From NCBI GenBank assembly GCA_005116965.1, contig SWDG01000023.1:114358-178357 (forward strand): a DNA stretch of 64,000 bases, read 5' to 3'. The DNA comes from Nitrospira sp. (GTDB lineage: Bacteria > Nitrospirota > Nitrospiria > Nitrospirales > Nitrospiraceae). Of the stretch, positions 9,306-18,059 are shown piece after piece (within the stretch, counting starts at the first letter, position 1; each line of letters opens with the position of its first letter). Both the position numbers and the translations under genes were made by a program. The notes under the pieces are model-generated. The model did not search any database. It had not been told where the DNA came from and saw only the letters and a program-made list of their open reading frames with translations.

Positions 9306-9400
9306 TGCCTCGCTCCTTTGGTTCGCCACCGCTCGGTGGCTTCGGTGAAGCCAGGCTACCACTTAGCACACTGTCCGAATTTCCGGAGCTCTCTCTACAG

Positions 9401-9707
9401 TAAAAATGAGGTCTTTCTGAACAACCTGTAGACCACTTCAGCATCCGTCAGCCATCTCAAACTCAGTGTCATTGCTGATGTTGCCATCCCGCTCACCAAC
9501 AGACCATTCATCACTGTTGGCACACGCCTCTATGCCTCAACTGCCGATTCATCACTCCAGACTGTGAACCTTCTCCCCTGCGTACTGATTGCGTTGCGTG
9601 GGGCATGCGGCGGAAACTCATGCTGAGTCGCGTGCCTAGAAGAAATGCCGCGTACGCACGAAAGATGTGGAAGTCAGATGTGAGACCTTGGTAAGATGCG
9701 CGCGGCG
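9401..9707. other. Intergenic region between the IS remnant and tRNA-Phe
   Basis: About 300 bases with no open frame longer than 60 codons that looks coding and no recognised RNA. It ends at the tRNA promoter. It could contain further decayed mobile-element DNA, but nothing is recognisable. Confidence 0.4.
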
Positions 9708-9736
9708 TTGATTGGTTTCGCGACCATGAGAATAAT
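9708..9736 (+). promoter_or_regulatory. Sigma-70 promoter of tRNA-Phe
   Basis: TTGATT (9708-9713) and AATAAT (9731-9736) are separated by 17 bases. Each hexamer matches the consensus at five of six positions. The -10 element ends 24 bases before the tRNA, which fits a short 5' leader. Confidence 0.65.
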
Positions 9737-9760
9737 CCAGCGCTGAACGATCGAAGCCGT

Positions 9761-9836
9761 GCCGAGGTAGCTCAGTTGGTAGAGCACAGCCCTGAAAAGG
9801 CTGGTGTCGACAGTTCGATTCTGTCCCTCGGCACCA
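9761..9836 (+). tRNA. tRNA-Phe (anticodon GAA)
   Basis: A 76-base cloverleaf with the CCA end encoded. The acceptor stem is GCCGAGG/CCTCGGC, the D arm contains AGTTGGTA, the anticodon stem is CAGCC/GGCTG around the loop CTGAAAA (anticodon GAA), and the T arm is GACAG-TTCGATT-CTGTC. All stems pair fully. It stands alone, with a decayed IS about 360 bases upstream. Confidence 0.97.
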
Positions 9837-9988
9837 TTATTACCCACCCTCCACAGCTGACCGATGCTGTGAGCAATAGCGGTGGGATTCACCTAATTCA
9901 GTGTGAAGAAGACATTGTTCTGAGCGGCGGGCCAGGTATGCCTGAGAGACTGACACGTAGATCGCGTAGCGGATTTGGATGAATTTTT

Positions 9989-10345
9989 CTACTTCTTCAG
10001 CGTCCGGATATACGCCAGTACGGCTCGGCTATCCTCTTCGGACAAACGAGTGTTCCATGACGGCATATTCGGCTTTCCCTCGTGAATAGTCTGAAGCAGC
10101 ATCACATCAGACTTCTTCTTCGTGGTCGGTCTCGTGAGGTTGGCCGGCTCTGGCCCCAGAAGCAAATAGCCATCCCCCTTCCCCTCCGAGCCATGACAAC
10201 CGGCACAATGCCGAAGAAACACTTTCTCCCCTTTTGCAACATAGGCGCGCTTTGATTCCAACTCGTTTGGGGCGGCAATCGAGACCTGGACTCCCACAAT
10301 AATGGCAATCAGACCCATGCATACGGTACCAGCAAGCGTAGGCAT
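9989..10345 (-). CDS. Small periplasmic c-type cytochrome
   Basis: This protein of about 118 residues has an N-terminal signal peptide (hydrophobic stretch ending IAAP) and one haem-binding motif, CAGCH, within HCAGCHGSEGKGDG. A distal methionine ligand is present in KPNMPSWNTRLSEEDSRAV, with the C-terminal helix AVLAYIRTLKK. It is a class I cytochrome c (CccA/cytochrome c6-like). ATG 10345 is preferred because GAGG lies six bases upstream; a GTG at 10351 would add two residues. It follows the cusA-like gene by about 40 bases on the same strand and may be co-transcribed with the efflux operon. Its electron-transfer partner is not evident. Confidence 0.88.
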   Translation of the reverse strand: MPTLAGTVCMGLIAIIVGVQVSIAAPNELESKRAYVAKGEKVFLRHCAGCHGSEGKGDGYLLLGPEPANLTRPTTKKKSDVMLLQTIHEGKPNMPSWNTRLSEEDSRAVLAYIRTLKK

Positions 10346-10381
10346 CCTCACCTCATCCTTTCTCCGGCCTAATGTTCCTCA

Positions 10382-13300
10382 TCACGTCGATGGCATCCCG
10401 TCAGGCTGGCGAGCCAGCCTCGGCTCACCGTTGCCATGAGGAGTGTCACCTACCACAGAAGAGACAGTAGGCACTGATCCTCCTCGTAATTCGCTTGGAG
10501 CGATCCCCCCTGTCGAGCGGCCTTCCAACCACTGATAGAGAACCGGCAGCATAATCAAGGTCAGAAGCGTCGAACTCACGAGACCGCCAATGACGACGAT
10601 CGCCAATGGACGCTGCACCTCTGAGCCGATCCCGTTGGCAAACGCCAGGGGAACCAACCCTAAGAGTGCAACCAACGCCGTCATCAAGACGGGGCGTAGC
10701 CGAAGCAGGGCGCCTGAGGTCACCGCTTCCTCCAAACTATGGCCATCCTCTCGCAATTTATTCATATAGGAGACGAGCACAATCCCGTTCAACACCGCCA
10801 CGCCGAAAAGATTGATGAAGCCCACAGATGCCGGCACACTGAGATATTCCTTGGTGAGCCACAGCGCCACGACCCCTCCGATTAGCGCGAAGGGCAGATT
10901 CAAGATGATGAGGGTTGCTTGACGGAGTGAGTTGAAGGTTGAATACAGCAAGAAGAAGATCAGCCCAATTGTGATCGGAACGATGACCTGCAGCTTGGCC
11001 ATGGCCCGTTCCATATTCTCAAATGATCCACCCCACGTCACCCGGTAGCCTGTCGGAAGCACCACGCGTTCAGTAATTTTCTGTTGCGCCTCCGCCACGA
11101 GACTGCCGATGTCCCGTCCCAGCGTATTGAACCCGATCGACACGTACCGTTGCAGCTGATCGCGGCTGATCCGACCGGGTCCCTCCTCCAACTGCACAGT
11201 GCCCAGATCCGCCAATGGAATCAGTGCACCCGCATGATCACTGACCCGAATATTACTGATGGTTTCGACACTGTTCCGGTACTGTTCCGGAAACCGCACC
11301 ACCAGCTCGAAGCGTTGCTGGTTTTCGAAGATCCGAGTGGCTACCTCCCCACCAATGGCGGTGGTGATAATCTCCCGTACATCAGCGACATTGATCCCAT
11401 GCCGCGCAATCTTGCCGCGATCGATATCAATTGTGAGATAGGGCTGGCCGAATACTTGCTCAACTTTGATATCTCGGACCCCTCGGACTGCTTCGAGGAC
11501 TTCGGCGATTTCCTGGGCCTTATTCCGGAGCACTTCCAAATCGTCACCGAACAGCTTGACCGTGGCTTCCGTGCGCACGCCGGAAATCAATTCATCGACC
11601 CGCTGCTGAATCGGCTGGCTGATGAGGAATGTCGCGCCCGAGACACTCGTCAACCGCTCCCGAAACTTCTGCATCAACTCCGGCATCGTCTTGGCCGTGG
11701 TCCACTCATCCAGCGGGCGAAGCCGTACGACCGGATCACTCTCATTGGGCTCCTGCGGATCGTTCCCCAATTCCGTGCGACCAATTTTTGAGACAACCAT
11801 CTCCACTTCTGGAAACTCCATGATCGCCTGCTGCATCCGCTTTTCGATTTCGATTGAGGCAGGAAGCGACACGCTCGGGAGCCGAATGGTTTGTGGAGCG
11901 ACAGATCCCTCGTTCAGAATAGGGATAAACTCAGAGCCTAATGTGGGCACCAACGCCAGCGCGCCAATGAGCGCGGCGACGGCCATCACCACCACGGTGA
12001 TCCGGTGCCCGAGGGCCCAGTGGAGAGTCGGCGCATAGAGACGCTTGGCTTGCCGCACAATCCACGGATCCTCCTCGCTCCCCTGCTTCAGAGCTAACGA
12101 ACAGAGGACCGGCGACAAGGTGAGCGACAGCACCAGGGACACCATCAGCGCGATCATGATGGTATAGGCAAGCGGTTTGAACATCTTCCCTTCCATCCCT
12201 TGAAGGGACAAGAGAGGGAAAAACACCAAGATAATAATCAGAATCCCAAATACGACCGGCTGTCCGACTTCCTTCACCGCTTGCGTCACCAGCTGAAGCC
12301 TCGGTATTGCGGCAGCAGAATGATGCGACAGATGGCGATACACGTTTTCGACGACGACGACCGACCCGTCCACGATCATACCGACCGCGATCGCCAGCCC
12401 TCCCAGCGACATCAGATTTGCGGTCAGCCCGATTTGTCCCATCACGATGAATGTGGCCAGCGGCGCCAATACCAGCGTGCCGACGACGATCAGCGCACTG
12501 CGGATATTCCCAAGAAACAGGAACAGCACCACGACCACAAGCACCACACCTTCAGCCAACGATTTGTACACGGTATTCAACGCTTCGGTGATCAGTTCGA
12601 TACGGTCGTAAAACGGCACAATGCGTAAGCCATCCGGCAGCAGATGCTTGGCATGGATGTCCTCAATGCGGGTCTTGATCCCCTCGACAACATCTCGAGC
12701 GTTGCCTCCCCGCAACATAAGGACGATTCCGCTGACCACCTCGCGATCCCCGTTGAGGACTGTCGCCCCATGCCTCACGGCATGGTCGATGAGCACTTGC
12801 GCGACATCTCCGACAAACACCGGGGTTCCGCCAGTTTCCTTCACGACGATCCGCTCGATATCTTGAAGCGAACGGATTAGGCCGATCCCCCGCACAATGT
12901 ATTTTTCATCATGTTTTTCAAGAATATTCCCGCCGGCGTTGGCGTTATTTCTCGACACCGCATCAAACACCTCATGAAGCGTCAGACCGTATTTCCGCAG
13001 GAGGCCTGGTTCGACCAACACTTGATACTGCTTGACGTACCCGCCCATCGAATTGATATCGATGACCTCCGGCGTACTCTTCAGGAGGGGGCGAATAACC
13101 CAGTCTTGAATCGTCCGCTGTACAATCAGGCTTTGGTGTTCGGCTTCGGTATCGGCGGCAGCTCGTTGCGGCGCTTCCAAGTAATATTGGAACACCTCGC
13201 CTAGGCCCGTGCTGTTCGGCACCAGCATCGGCTCGGCTCCTGGAGGCAGTTGTTCTTTCACTTCGAGCAGTCGTTCGAGCACCAGTTGGCGTGCCAGGTT

Positions 13301-13609
13301 GATATCCATCGAGTCATCAAACACAATCGTAATGAGCGAAAGACCCACTTTCGTGAGGGAACGCATTTCCGTGAGAGACGGCACACCGGTGAGCTGCAGC
13401 TCGATCGGATAGGTCACCAGTCGCTCGACTTCGGCGGGAGAAAGCCCCGGCGCCTTGGTCACGACCTGGACCAGCACGCTGGTCACATCGGGAAAGGCAT
13501 CGATCGGAATGGTCCGAAAGGCATAGATCCCGCCGGCGCCGATCATGATCGAGCAAATAATGACCAGGAGCCGCTGGCGGAGGGAGATGTCCAGGAGACG
13601 GGAAACCAT
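10382..13609 (-). CDS. Heavy-metal efflux RND pump (CusA/CzcA family)
   Basis: This 1075-residue inner-membrane transporter is close to the normal length for the HME-RND family. It starts VSRLLDISLRQRLLVIICS with the first membrane helix and shows TIPIDAFPDVT, the porter-domain motif common to CusA and CzcA. Transmembrane helix 4 carries the proton-relay region (AVGMIVDGSVVVVEN), with the conserved Asp and Glu but without the extra Asp found in classic CzcA zinc/cobalt pumps, so metal specificity cannot be assigned. About twelve membrane helices and two large periplasmic loops are visible. The last 40 residues are an unrelated Pro/Gly-rich tail. Its ATG overlaps the TGA of the adaptor gene (TGATG). 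It exports metal ions from periplasm or cytoplasm through the adaptor and outer-membrane factor. Confidence 0.94.
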   Translation of the reverse strand: MVSRLLDISLRQRLLVIICSIMIGAGGIYAFRTIPIDAFPDVTSVLVQVVTKAPGLSPAEVERLVTYPIELQLTGVPSLTEMRSLTKVGLSLITIVFDDSMDINLARQLVLERLLEVKEQLPPGAEPMLVPNSTGLGEVFQYYLEAPQRAAADTEAEHQSLIVQRTIQDWVIRPLLKSTPEVIDINSMGGYVKQYQVLVEPGLLRKYGLTLHEVFDAVSRNNANAGGNILEKHDEKYIVRGIGLIRSLQDIERIVVKETGGTPVFVGDVAQVLIDHAVRHGATVLNGDREVVSGIVLMLRGGNARDVVEGIKTRIEDIHAKHLLPDGLRIVPFYDRIELITEALNTVYKSLAEGVVLVVVVLFLFLGNIRSALIVVGTLVLAPLATFIVMGQIGLTANLMSLGGLAIAVGMIVDGSVVVVENVYRHLSHHSAAAIPRLQLVTQAVKEVGQPVVFGILIIILVFFPLLSLQGMEGKMFKPLAYTIMIALMVSLVLSLTLSPVLCSLALKQGSEEDPWIVRQAKRLYAPTLHWALGHRITVVVMAVAALIGALALVPTLGSEFIPILNEGSVAPQTIRLPSVSLPASIEIEKRMQQAIMEFPEVEMVVSKIGRTELGNDPQEPNESDPVVRLRPLDEWTTAKTMPELMQKFRERLTSVSGATFLISQPIQQRVDELISGVRTEATVKLFGDDLEVLRNKAQEIAEVLEAVRGVRDIKVEQVFGQPYLTIDIDRGKIARHGINVADVREIITTAIGGEVATRIFENQQRFELVVRFPEQYRNSVETISNIRVSDHAGALIPLADLGTVQLEEGPGRISRDQLQRYVSIGFNTLGRDIGSLVAEAQQKITERVVLPTGYRVTWGGSFENMERAMAKLQVIVPITIGLIFFLLYSTFNSLRQATLIILNLPFALIGGVVALWLTKEYLSVPASVGFINLFGVAVLNGIVLVSYMNKLREDGHSLEEAVTSGALLRLRPVLMTALVALLGLVPLAFANGIGSEVQRPLAIVVIGGLVSSTLLTLIMLPVLYQWLEGRSTGGIAPSELRGGSVPTVSSVVGDTPHGNGEPRLARQPDGMPST

Positions 13610-14820
13610 CAGACGGGTTTCTTTAATAACTCGGACTTCAAGACAAAGGCACCGTGTGTCACAACCGGCTCCCCTTCGTTCAGACCGGCGAGAATGGCGG
13701 TGACAGTCCCGTTGGATTCGCCGACGTGCACATCCCGCACCTCATACTCATTTAGGCTGCGTTGCACGAAGACAAAGGTGCGCCCTTGATCGCGTTGCAA
13801 CGCGGCCTCCGGCACCGCCAGTCGATCAGGCTGGGCTTCGGAAAACAGTCGAATCGTGGCGAACATTTCCGGTTTGAACCGCCCATCCCGATTCGGCAAC
13901 TCAATCCTGAGCTGCATGGTGCGTGTCACGGGATCGAGCACATCCGCGACATAGGTGATCATGCCCTGAAAGACCTCCTTAGGATAGGCGTTGATCCGCA
14001 CCTCGACTTGCCTGTCACCAGATGCATGGACGGAATGAGCGAATGGAATGTCTTTTTCGGGAATATTGGCTTGGACCCAGACTTCCGAAAGATCAGCGAT
14101 CACAAATAGATTTTCGGTCGTCTCGACGACCTCACCTCGTGTCAACTTCCGCCCGATGATCCGGCCGGCAAAGGGAGCCACGATCGGCACGACCGAACGG
14201 ATCTTCCGGCTGCTCTCGAGACGTCTGAATTCTTCGTCATTCATGCCAAGCAGCTTGAGCCGGTCGTGCGATTCATTGGCTTCGGCCTGAGTGCTCAGCA
14301 GCTCCGCTTGTCGGCGCTGCAATTCCGCCTCGCCGATCACCTGCTCTTGTAAGAGAAATTGCGCACGGTTGAAGGCCTGCTCAGCAACGTGAAGCTTGGC
14401 CTTCGCCTTGAGATAGGCCGATTGGGCAAGCCCCAACTCGCTGCTATACAGGATCGCCAACGGGGCATTTGCTTTGACCTCCTGGCCGAGCTCGCCGTAC
14501 ACCTCGACCACTCGCCCGCGAACCAACGCCGTGATCTCCGCCATGTTCCGTTGATTGGGTTGCACGATCGCAGGAAAGTCCCGGTGCATTCGAAAGTCAC
14601 TGCGCGCCACCGGCTGGACAACCAGACCCACCCGCGACGACTCCTCCGTCGATAGCGTGATGACACCTGGCGCCGACACGGCGACAGGCGACTTACTCGC
14701 CACCACATCGCCCGGCGTTCCATCACAACCTGACTCCAGGACGATCAAACCGAGCAGAAGACCAGACATACCATGACGAATACATGATGACGCTCGTCGT
14801 GAACCGAACAGAACCTTCAC
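13609..14820 (-). CDS. Periplasmic adaptor of the metal efflux RND system (CusB/CzcB)
   Basis: The 403-residue protein begins with a lipoprotein signal (LLLGLIVLESGC), so it is probably anchored to the inner membrane. It follows the usual order of a membrane fusion protein: a lipoyl half (ALVRGRVVEVYGELGQEV), an alpha-helical hairpin (about residues 130-200, AEQAFNRAQFLLQEQVI), the second lipoyl half (IVAPFAGRIIGRKLTRGEVV) and beta-barrel and membrane-proximal domains. It bridges the pump to the outer-membrane factor. Its start overlaps the end of the outer-membrane factor gene by 4 bases and its stop overlaps the pump's ATG, so all three are translationally coupled. No Met-rich CusF-like metal-binding segment is seen. 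Confidence 0.93.
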   Translation of the reverse strand: MKVLFGSRRASSCIRHGMSGLLLGLIVLESGCDGTPGDVVASKSPVAVSAPGVITLSTEESSRVGLVVQPVARSDFRMHRDFPAIVQPNQRNMAEITALVRGRVVEVYGELGQEVKANAPLAILYSSELGLAQSAYLKAKAKLHVAEQAFNRAQFLLQEQVIGEAELQRRQAELLSTQAEANESHDRLKLLGMNDEEFRRLESSRKIRSVVPIVAPFAGRIIGRKLTRGEVVETTENLFVIADLSEVWVQANIPEKDIPFAHSVHASGDRQVEVRINAYPKEVFQGMITYVADVLDPVTRTMQLRIELPNRDGRFKPEMFATIRLFSEAQPDRLAVPEAALQRDQGRTFVFVQRSLNEYEVRDVHVGESNGTVTAILAGLNEGEPVVTHGAFVLKSELLKKPV

Positions 14821-16082
14821 AGTGTTCCTCCTACGGCTTGCTCCAGCCGGGCCATTGAGACGGAAAGGTCACGACGCGCCAGCGCATAGTCCAGCAAGAT
14901 CTGTCGCTGCACACGCTGCGCATCGAGGACTTCCAGCAAACTTGACGCCCCCTGTTGGAAACTGAACTGCGCCAGCCTCAGTGCCTCCTGCGCCTGCTTC
15001 AGCAACCCTTTATCGAACACCTCGATCAACTCCGCAGTGGTGCGGACATCCTGAAAATGTTGATACACGGCTCGCCCGAGTTCATTGCGGGTCCGAAGCA
15101 GCTCGGCTTCTTCTCGGCGTTTAACCCCTAACGATGAGGCGATTTCTCCCTGACGCCGGTACCAGAGGGGCACCGGAATCGAGAGCCCTCCTTGAAAGGC
15201 TTCCCGCCCCATTTCTCGCCAATAACTCCCGTTCACGGTCACAGTCGGCACCCGGGCCTGCCGTTCAAATTCGATCTTCCAGTCCGATTGTTCAACGGAC
15301 TTGAGCAGACGCTGGATCGTTGGATGCTGCTCCATCATACGAGTCATGAGTCCGTCGATCTGGAGGTCACGAGGGAGTCTTCTGAATTCGCCATAGGCCA
15401 GATAGGATGGCCCAAGCGCACCACCAGTCAAGGTGTCGACGGCCACGCGGTTGATCCGAACCAGATTATCCGCACGCGCGAGTTGCTGCCGCGCCTTCAG
15501 GACTTCCACCTCTGCCTTGATGGATTCAAATTGAGGCGCTTCGCCAGACTTGACCCGCGCCCTCACGATCCGGGCCACGCCTTCGACGGTATCAAGATTC
15601 TGATGCGCCAAATCAGCATCATGTTGAGCCAGCAAGAGATCGTAGAATGCTACCTTAACCTGTGACGCCAAATTCAATCGCGTCTCCAGCATGCCCACGG
15701 TGGCCGTCGCGAAGCCAAGATCCGCCACTCGTTGCCGCGCGGCCCGTAGCGCCGGCCATTCGACCGGTTGTCCGACCGTTACATTGTATTCTGCGAGTGA
15801 TTGGCGATCGAGACTCGACCCGGCACCTGCTTGACTTGTGTCACGCAACATCCCATGACCACCGGCGCCTCCGACGCTGGGGTTCGGGTAGGCACCGGCT
15901 GCTGTCTGCTGCCCCTTCTGCTGTTCGATCGTTCCTTCGGCGAGCGAGACCAGGGGGTTTCTTGCCAAGGCCAGATCCACGATCATGTCGAGGCTATACA
16001 GCTGCCCGTCGGATTGGGCAGAGGCCGTAGCCACGCTACATCCGAGACCGATCACACACAGCAACGCCAACCCTATTCGCAT
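14817..16082 (-). CDS. Outer-membrane efflux protein (CusC/CzcC, TolC family)
   Basis: From ATG 16082 the product is about 421 residues. The start is chosen because GGAG lies six bases upstream and it gives a clean signal peptide (MRIGLALLCVIGLG ending TASAQ). Upstream in-frame ATGs (16097, 16106, 16121) have weaker sites, and the open frame extends to 16247 into the methyltransferase gene. Two OEP repeats form the long alpha-barrel: one around LYSLDMIVDLALARNPLVSL and one around TRMMEQHPTIQRLLKSVEQS, with a coiled-coil C-terminus. It is the exit duct for the RND system encoded directly downstream and the first gene of the trio. Confidence 0.9.
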   Translation of the reverse strand: MRIGLALLCVIGLGCSVATASAQSDGQLYSLDMIVDLALARNPLVSLAEGTIEQQKGQQTAAGAYPNPSVGGAGGHGMLRDTSQAGAGSSLDRQSLAEYNVTVGQPVEWPALRAARQRVADLGFATATVGMLETRLNLASQVKVAFYDLLLAQHDADLAHQNLDTVEGVARIVRARVKSGEAPQFESIKAEVEVLKARQQLARADNLVRINRVAVDTLTGGALGPSYLAYGEFRRLPRDLQIDGLMTRMMEQHPTIQRLLKSVEQSDWKIEFERQARVPTVTVNGSYWREMGREAFQGGLSIPVPLWYRRQGEIASSLGVKRREEAELLRTRNELGRAVYQHFQDVRTTAELIEVFDKGLLKQAQEALRLAQFSFQQGASSLLEVLDAQRVQRQILLDYALARRDLSVSMARLEQAVGGTL

Positions 16083-16179
16083 TCTCGTCTCCAGCATGGA
16101 TCGCATGAACCGCACCTTCATAGTAAGCCGAACGTCTTTTACTTTCAAACATCTAGGCTGAATGGCCCAATCCCCTGGA

Positions 16180-16998
16180 TCAGCCATCGGAGTCGAGCCG
16201 CAATGCGCTGAAGTAGAATGCCGAAATCGCCGCGGTCGCCGCGACATTCAATGACTCTACCCCCTCGGCCAGTGGAATGGAAAATCTGACGCGCGACGCC
16301 TTCACAATGTCGAGGGCCAACCCCGCTCCTTCATTTCCGACTGCAATCATGAGGCGGCTGGGGATTGTTCGAATACTCTTGATAGGGACTCGATCAGCCG
16401 AATTCAGGACCGCCGCATAGATGTCACACCCATAGGAGGAGAATGTCCGAAAATCCCGAATCTGAAAGACCGGAAGGCGCAGGATGGTGCCGGCGGTGGC
16501 ACGAACCACCTTGGGACTAAAATGATCAGCGGAATCGGCACTCAACCACACTCCGGACAAGTTCAGCGCCGCAGCTGTCCGAATGATCGCGCCTACGTTC
16601 GCGGGATCTTGCAGTCGGTCCCCATACAGGCCAAGCACACGCGACTGTTTGAACACTTGGGCTTCATCCCACCGAGGTTGTCGGACGATGGCCAGTATCC
16701 CTTGCGGCATCTCGACATCGGTCAGCTTGTCAAAGTCGGCGTCCGGACAAAGGAACTGGGCCCCAGGCAGTTCTGTACGCGCCCTTCGATCTGCCTGGGT
16801 CTCCACAGAGAGAAAGCGCGGCGAGACAATCAGACTGAGGATTGACTGTGGAGACTCGTGAATCAGATCACGACAGGACTTGATTCCTTCAAGGATGAAG
16901 GCACCTTCTGTCGATCTGGTCTTCTTATCGCGAAGCAGTTGCCGGATCCGCGAGGCGCCAGCACGAGTGAGAGCCGGTAGCTGCAGCACGGCAGCCAC
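16180..16998 (-). CDS. TrmH/SpoU-family RNA 2'-O-methyltransferase
   Basis: This 272-residue enzyme has an N-terminal RNA substrate-binding domain (KKTRSTEGAFILEGIKSC) and a C-terminal SPOUT fold. The three SpoU motifs are present: LQDPANVGAIIRTAAALN (motif 1), LMIAVGNEGAGL (motif 2) and IPLAEGVESLNVAATAAI (motif 3). It would methylate a ribose 2'-OH in rRNA or tRNA using S-adenosylmethionine; the exact target is unknown. The apparent start is GTG 16998, with no strong ribosome site. It lies about 100 bases upstream of the efflux operon and may be read with it, though a functional link is unlikely. Confidence 0.9.
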   Translation of the reverse strand: MAAVLQLPALTRAGASRIRQLLRDKKTRSTEGAFILEGIKSCRDLIHESPQSILSLIVSPRFLSVETQADRRARTELPGAQFLCPDADFDKLTDVEMPQGILAIVRQPRWDEAQVFKQSRVLGLYGDRLQDPANVGAIIRTAAALNLSGVWLSADSADHFSPKVVRATAGTILRLPVFQIRDFRTFSSYGCDIYAAVLNSADRVPIKSIRTIPSRLMIAVGNEGAGLALDIVKASRVRFSIPLAEGVESLNVAATAAISAFYFSALRLDSDG

Positions 16999-17054
16999 CT
17001 AGCGATCCGTCGTCGCACTGAAGCACATACGGGTACAACAGCTTGAGTGGGTAA

Positions 17055-17396
17055 TCAACGACGCCTTCGTTCAGAGGCCGCTTCAGCCGCGCGGATACGT
17101 TGCGCCCGCACCTTGGCACGTTTCAAAGCTGTCAGCTTTCCCCGAGTCCGAGTCTGCTCAAACTGTAACTGTTCAAGCTGAGACTGCAGATGCGCCTTTT
17201 CCTGCTTATGCAAACTCGCGCATTCCGCCTTGGACAACTGTGTCCAATCTCCGCTGCTCCTGGCACGCTTGATTCGATCATCCAAGGACTCCCGAAGCTG
17301 CCTGGATCTCATCGTCATGAGCGACTTGAGCGCCTCTTGTCGACGCTGGACTTCTTCTTCCTCAGCCATGATGCCACGAATATCGGTTCCTAACAT
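17055..17396 (-). CDS. Small highly charged coiled-coil protein
   Basis: The 113-residue product is very rich in Arg, Lys, Glu and Gln and is predicted to be almost all helix or coiled coil (for example KAHLQSQLEQLQFEQTR). No known family is recognised. ATG 17396 is preceded by GGGGAG and AGGAGG ribosome sites. It lies upstream of the methyltransferase and diverges from the XRE regulator at 17558, sharing an AT-rich spacer that contains an inverted repeat. Confidence 0.7.
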   Translation of the reverse strand: MLGTDIRGIMAEEEEVQRRQEALKSLMTMRSRQLRESLDDRIKRARSSGDWTQLSKAECASLHKQEKAHLQSQLEQLQFEQTRTRGKLTALKRAKVRAQRIRAAEAASERRRR

Positions 17397-17480
17397 AGCT
17401 CCCCCACCTCCTTCAACGCGATGAAACTTGTGCCAGCATTATACCGATTTCATGCCTGTTCTTGAAATGGATCATAACAC

Positions 17481-17506
17481 ATTGATTTTCATAAATAAAT
17501 ATCAAT
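17481..17506. promoter_or_regulatory. Inverted repeat in the divergent promoter region (candidate operator)
   Basis: ATTGATTTT (17481-17489) and AATATCAAT (17498-17506) form an inverted repeat with one mismatch in nine and an 8-base spacer, in an AT-rich spacer between two divergent genes. The neighbouring XRE regulator is the obvious candidate to bind it. The half-site spacing does not match an FNR or CRP box. Confidence 0.4.
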
Positions 17507-17557
17507 TTTTCGCATGATTTAATTGAAGCTCAGCCCTTCATTGTGTATCATGGCCTT

Positions 17558-18019
17558 ATGTCGATAGGGCTATTTATCCAGGGCTGGAGACTCTCCAGAA
17601 ACCAATCGATCGAATCGTTATCAGACACGGCTGGTATTCCCGCAACGCTCCTCGAACAGATCGAGGTGGATCAGGCTGATCCCACGACCAGTACGATTGA
17701 AGCTCTTGCCTCCGCGCTTCGCATTCCTCCTTCTTGGTTATTCGACAACCCTCAATCCTTCAAATATCTCTTCACCGATTCAGCAGAGGAGGAGGAGCCG
17801 GACACCGCTCAGATCGATCCGGTCACCGATCGGATCTTGGCCGGATCTCACGCCGATCGATCCCTCTATGTCCTGTTGACGACGCTGATGCAAGCCGGCG
17901 ATCCCAAACTCCTGCGGGCCGCAGAGATGAGCCTGCGGAGCCTGGTCAAACAATCTCGTCAAGCGACTGTGCCGTGGCAACAGCGCCCCTCCGGACATTT
18001 CGAGCCGCCGAGCGATTAG
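17558..18019 (+). CDS. XRE-family helix-turn-helix regulator
   Basis: The 153-residue protein opens with an HTH_3 domain (about residues 5-65). Motifs visible are FIQGWRLSRNQSIESLSDTA, GIPATLLEQIE, and TIEALASALRIPPSWLF. The remaining residues are acidic, then helical and Arg/Gln-rich, with no recognised sensor domain. ATG 17558 is taken as the start; a GTG at 17543 would add five residues. Neither has a strong Shine-Dalgarno site. It diverges from the coiled-coil gene across a spacer with an inverted repeat, so it may regulate itself. The gene ends 40 bases before the convergent RTX gene. Confidence 0.82.
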   Translation: MSIGLFIQGWRLSRNQSIESLSDTAGIPATLLEQIEVDQADPTTSTIEALASALRIPPSWLFDNPQSFKYLFTDSAEEEEPDTAQIDPVTDRILAGSHADRSLYVLLTTLMQAGDPKLLRAAEMSLRSLVKQSRQATVPWQQRPSGHFEPPSD

Positions 18020-18059
18020 CATAGCTGCTGAGCCCTGAGCCAGTCATCATCATCATCAT

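Larger units (their letters stand above)
8245..9400 (-). mobile_element. Decayed IS3-family insertion sequence
   Basis: Remnants of both transposase frames (orfA and orfB, listed separately) lie in the normal order on the minus strand. Imperfect terminal similarity is visible: both ends carry TTYGGACAG-like segments facing inward, near 8261-8272 (plus strand) and near 9371-9380 (minus strand). The outer limits are approximate because the inverted repeats are weak and no target-site duplication was found. Several nonsense and frameshift lesions show the element can no longer transpose by itself. Confidence 0.75.

Noticed and set aside
9848..9867. Hairpin CACAGC-N8-GCTGTG after tRNA-Phe as terminator
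   Set aside because: The stem is only 6 pairs and has no T run, so a terminator call is not justified.
17481..17506. FNR/CRP box reading of the inverted repeat
   Set aside because: The TTGAT and ATCAA half-sites are 14 bases apart instead of 4, so an FNR box is not supported.
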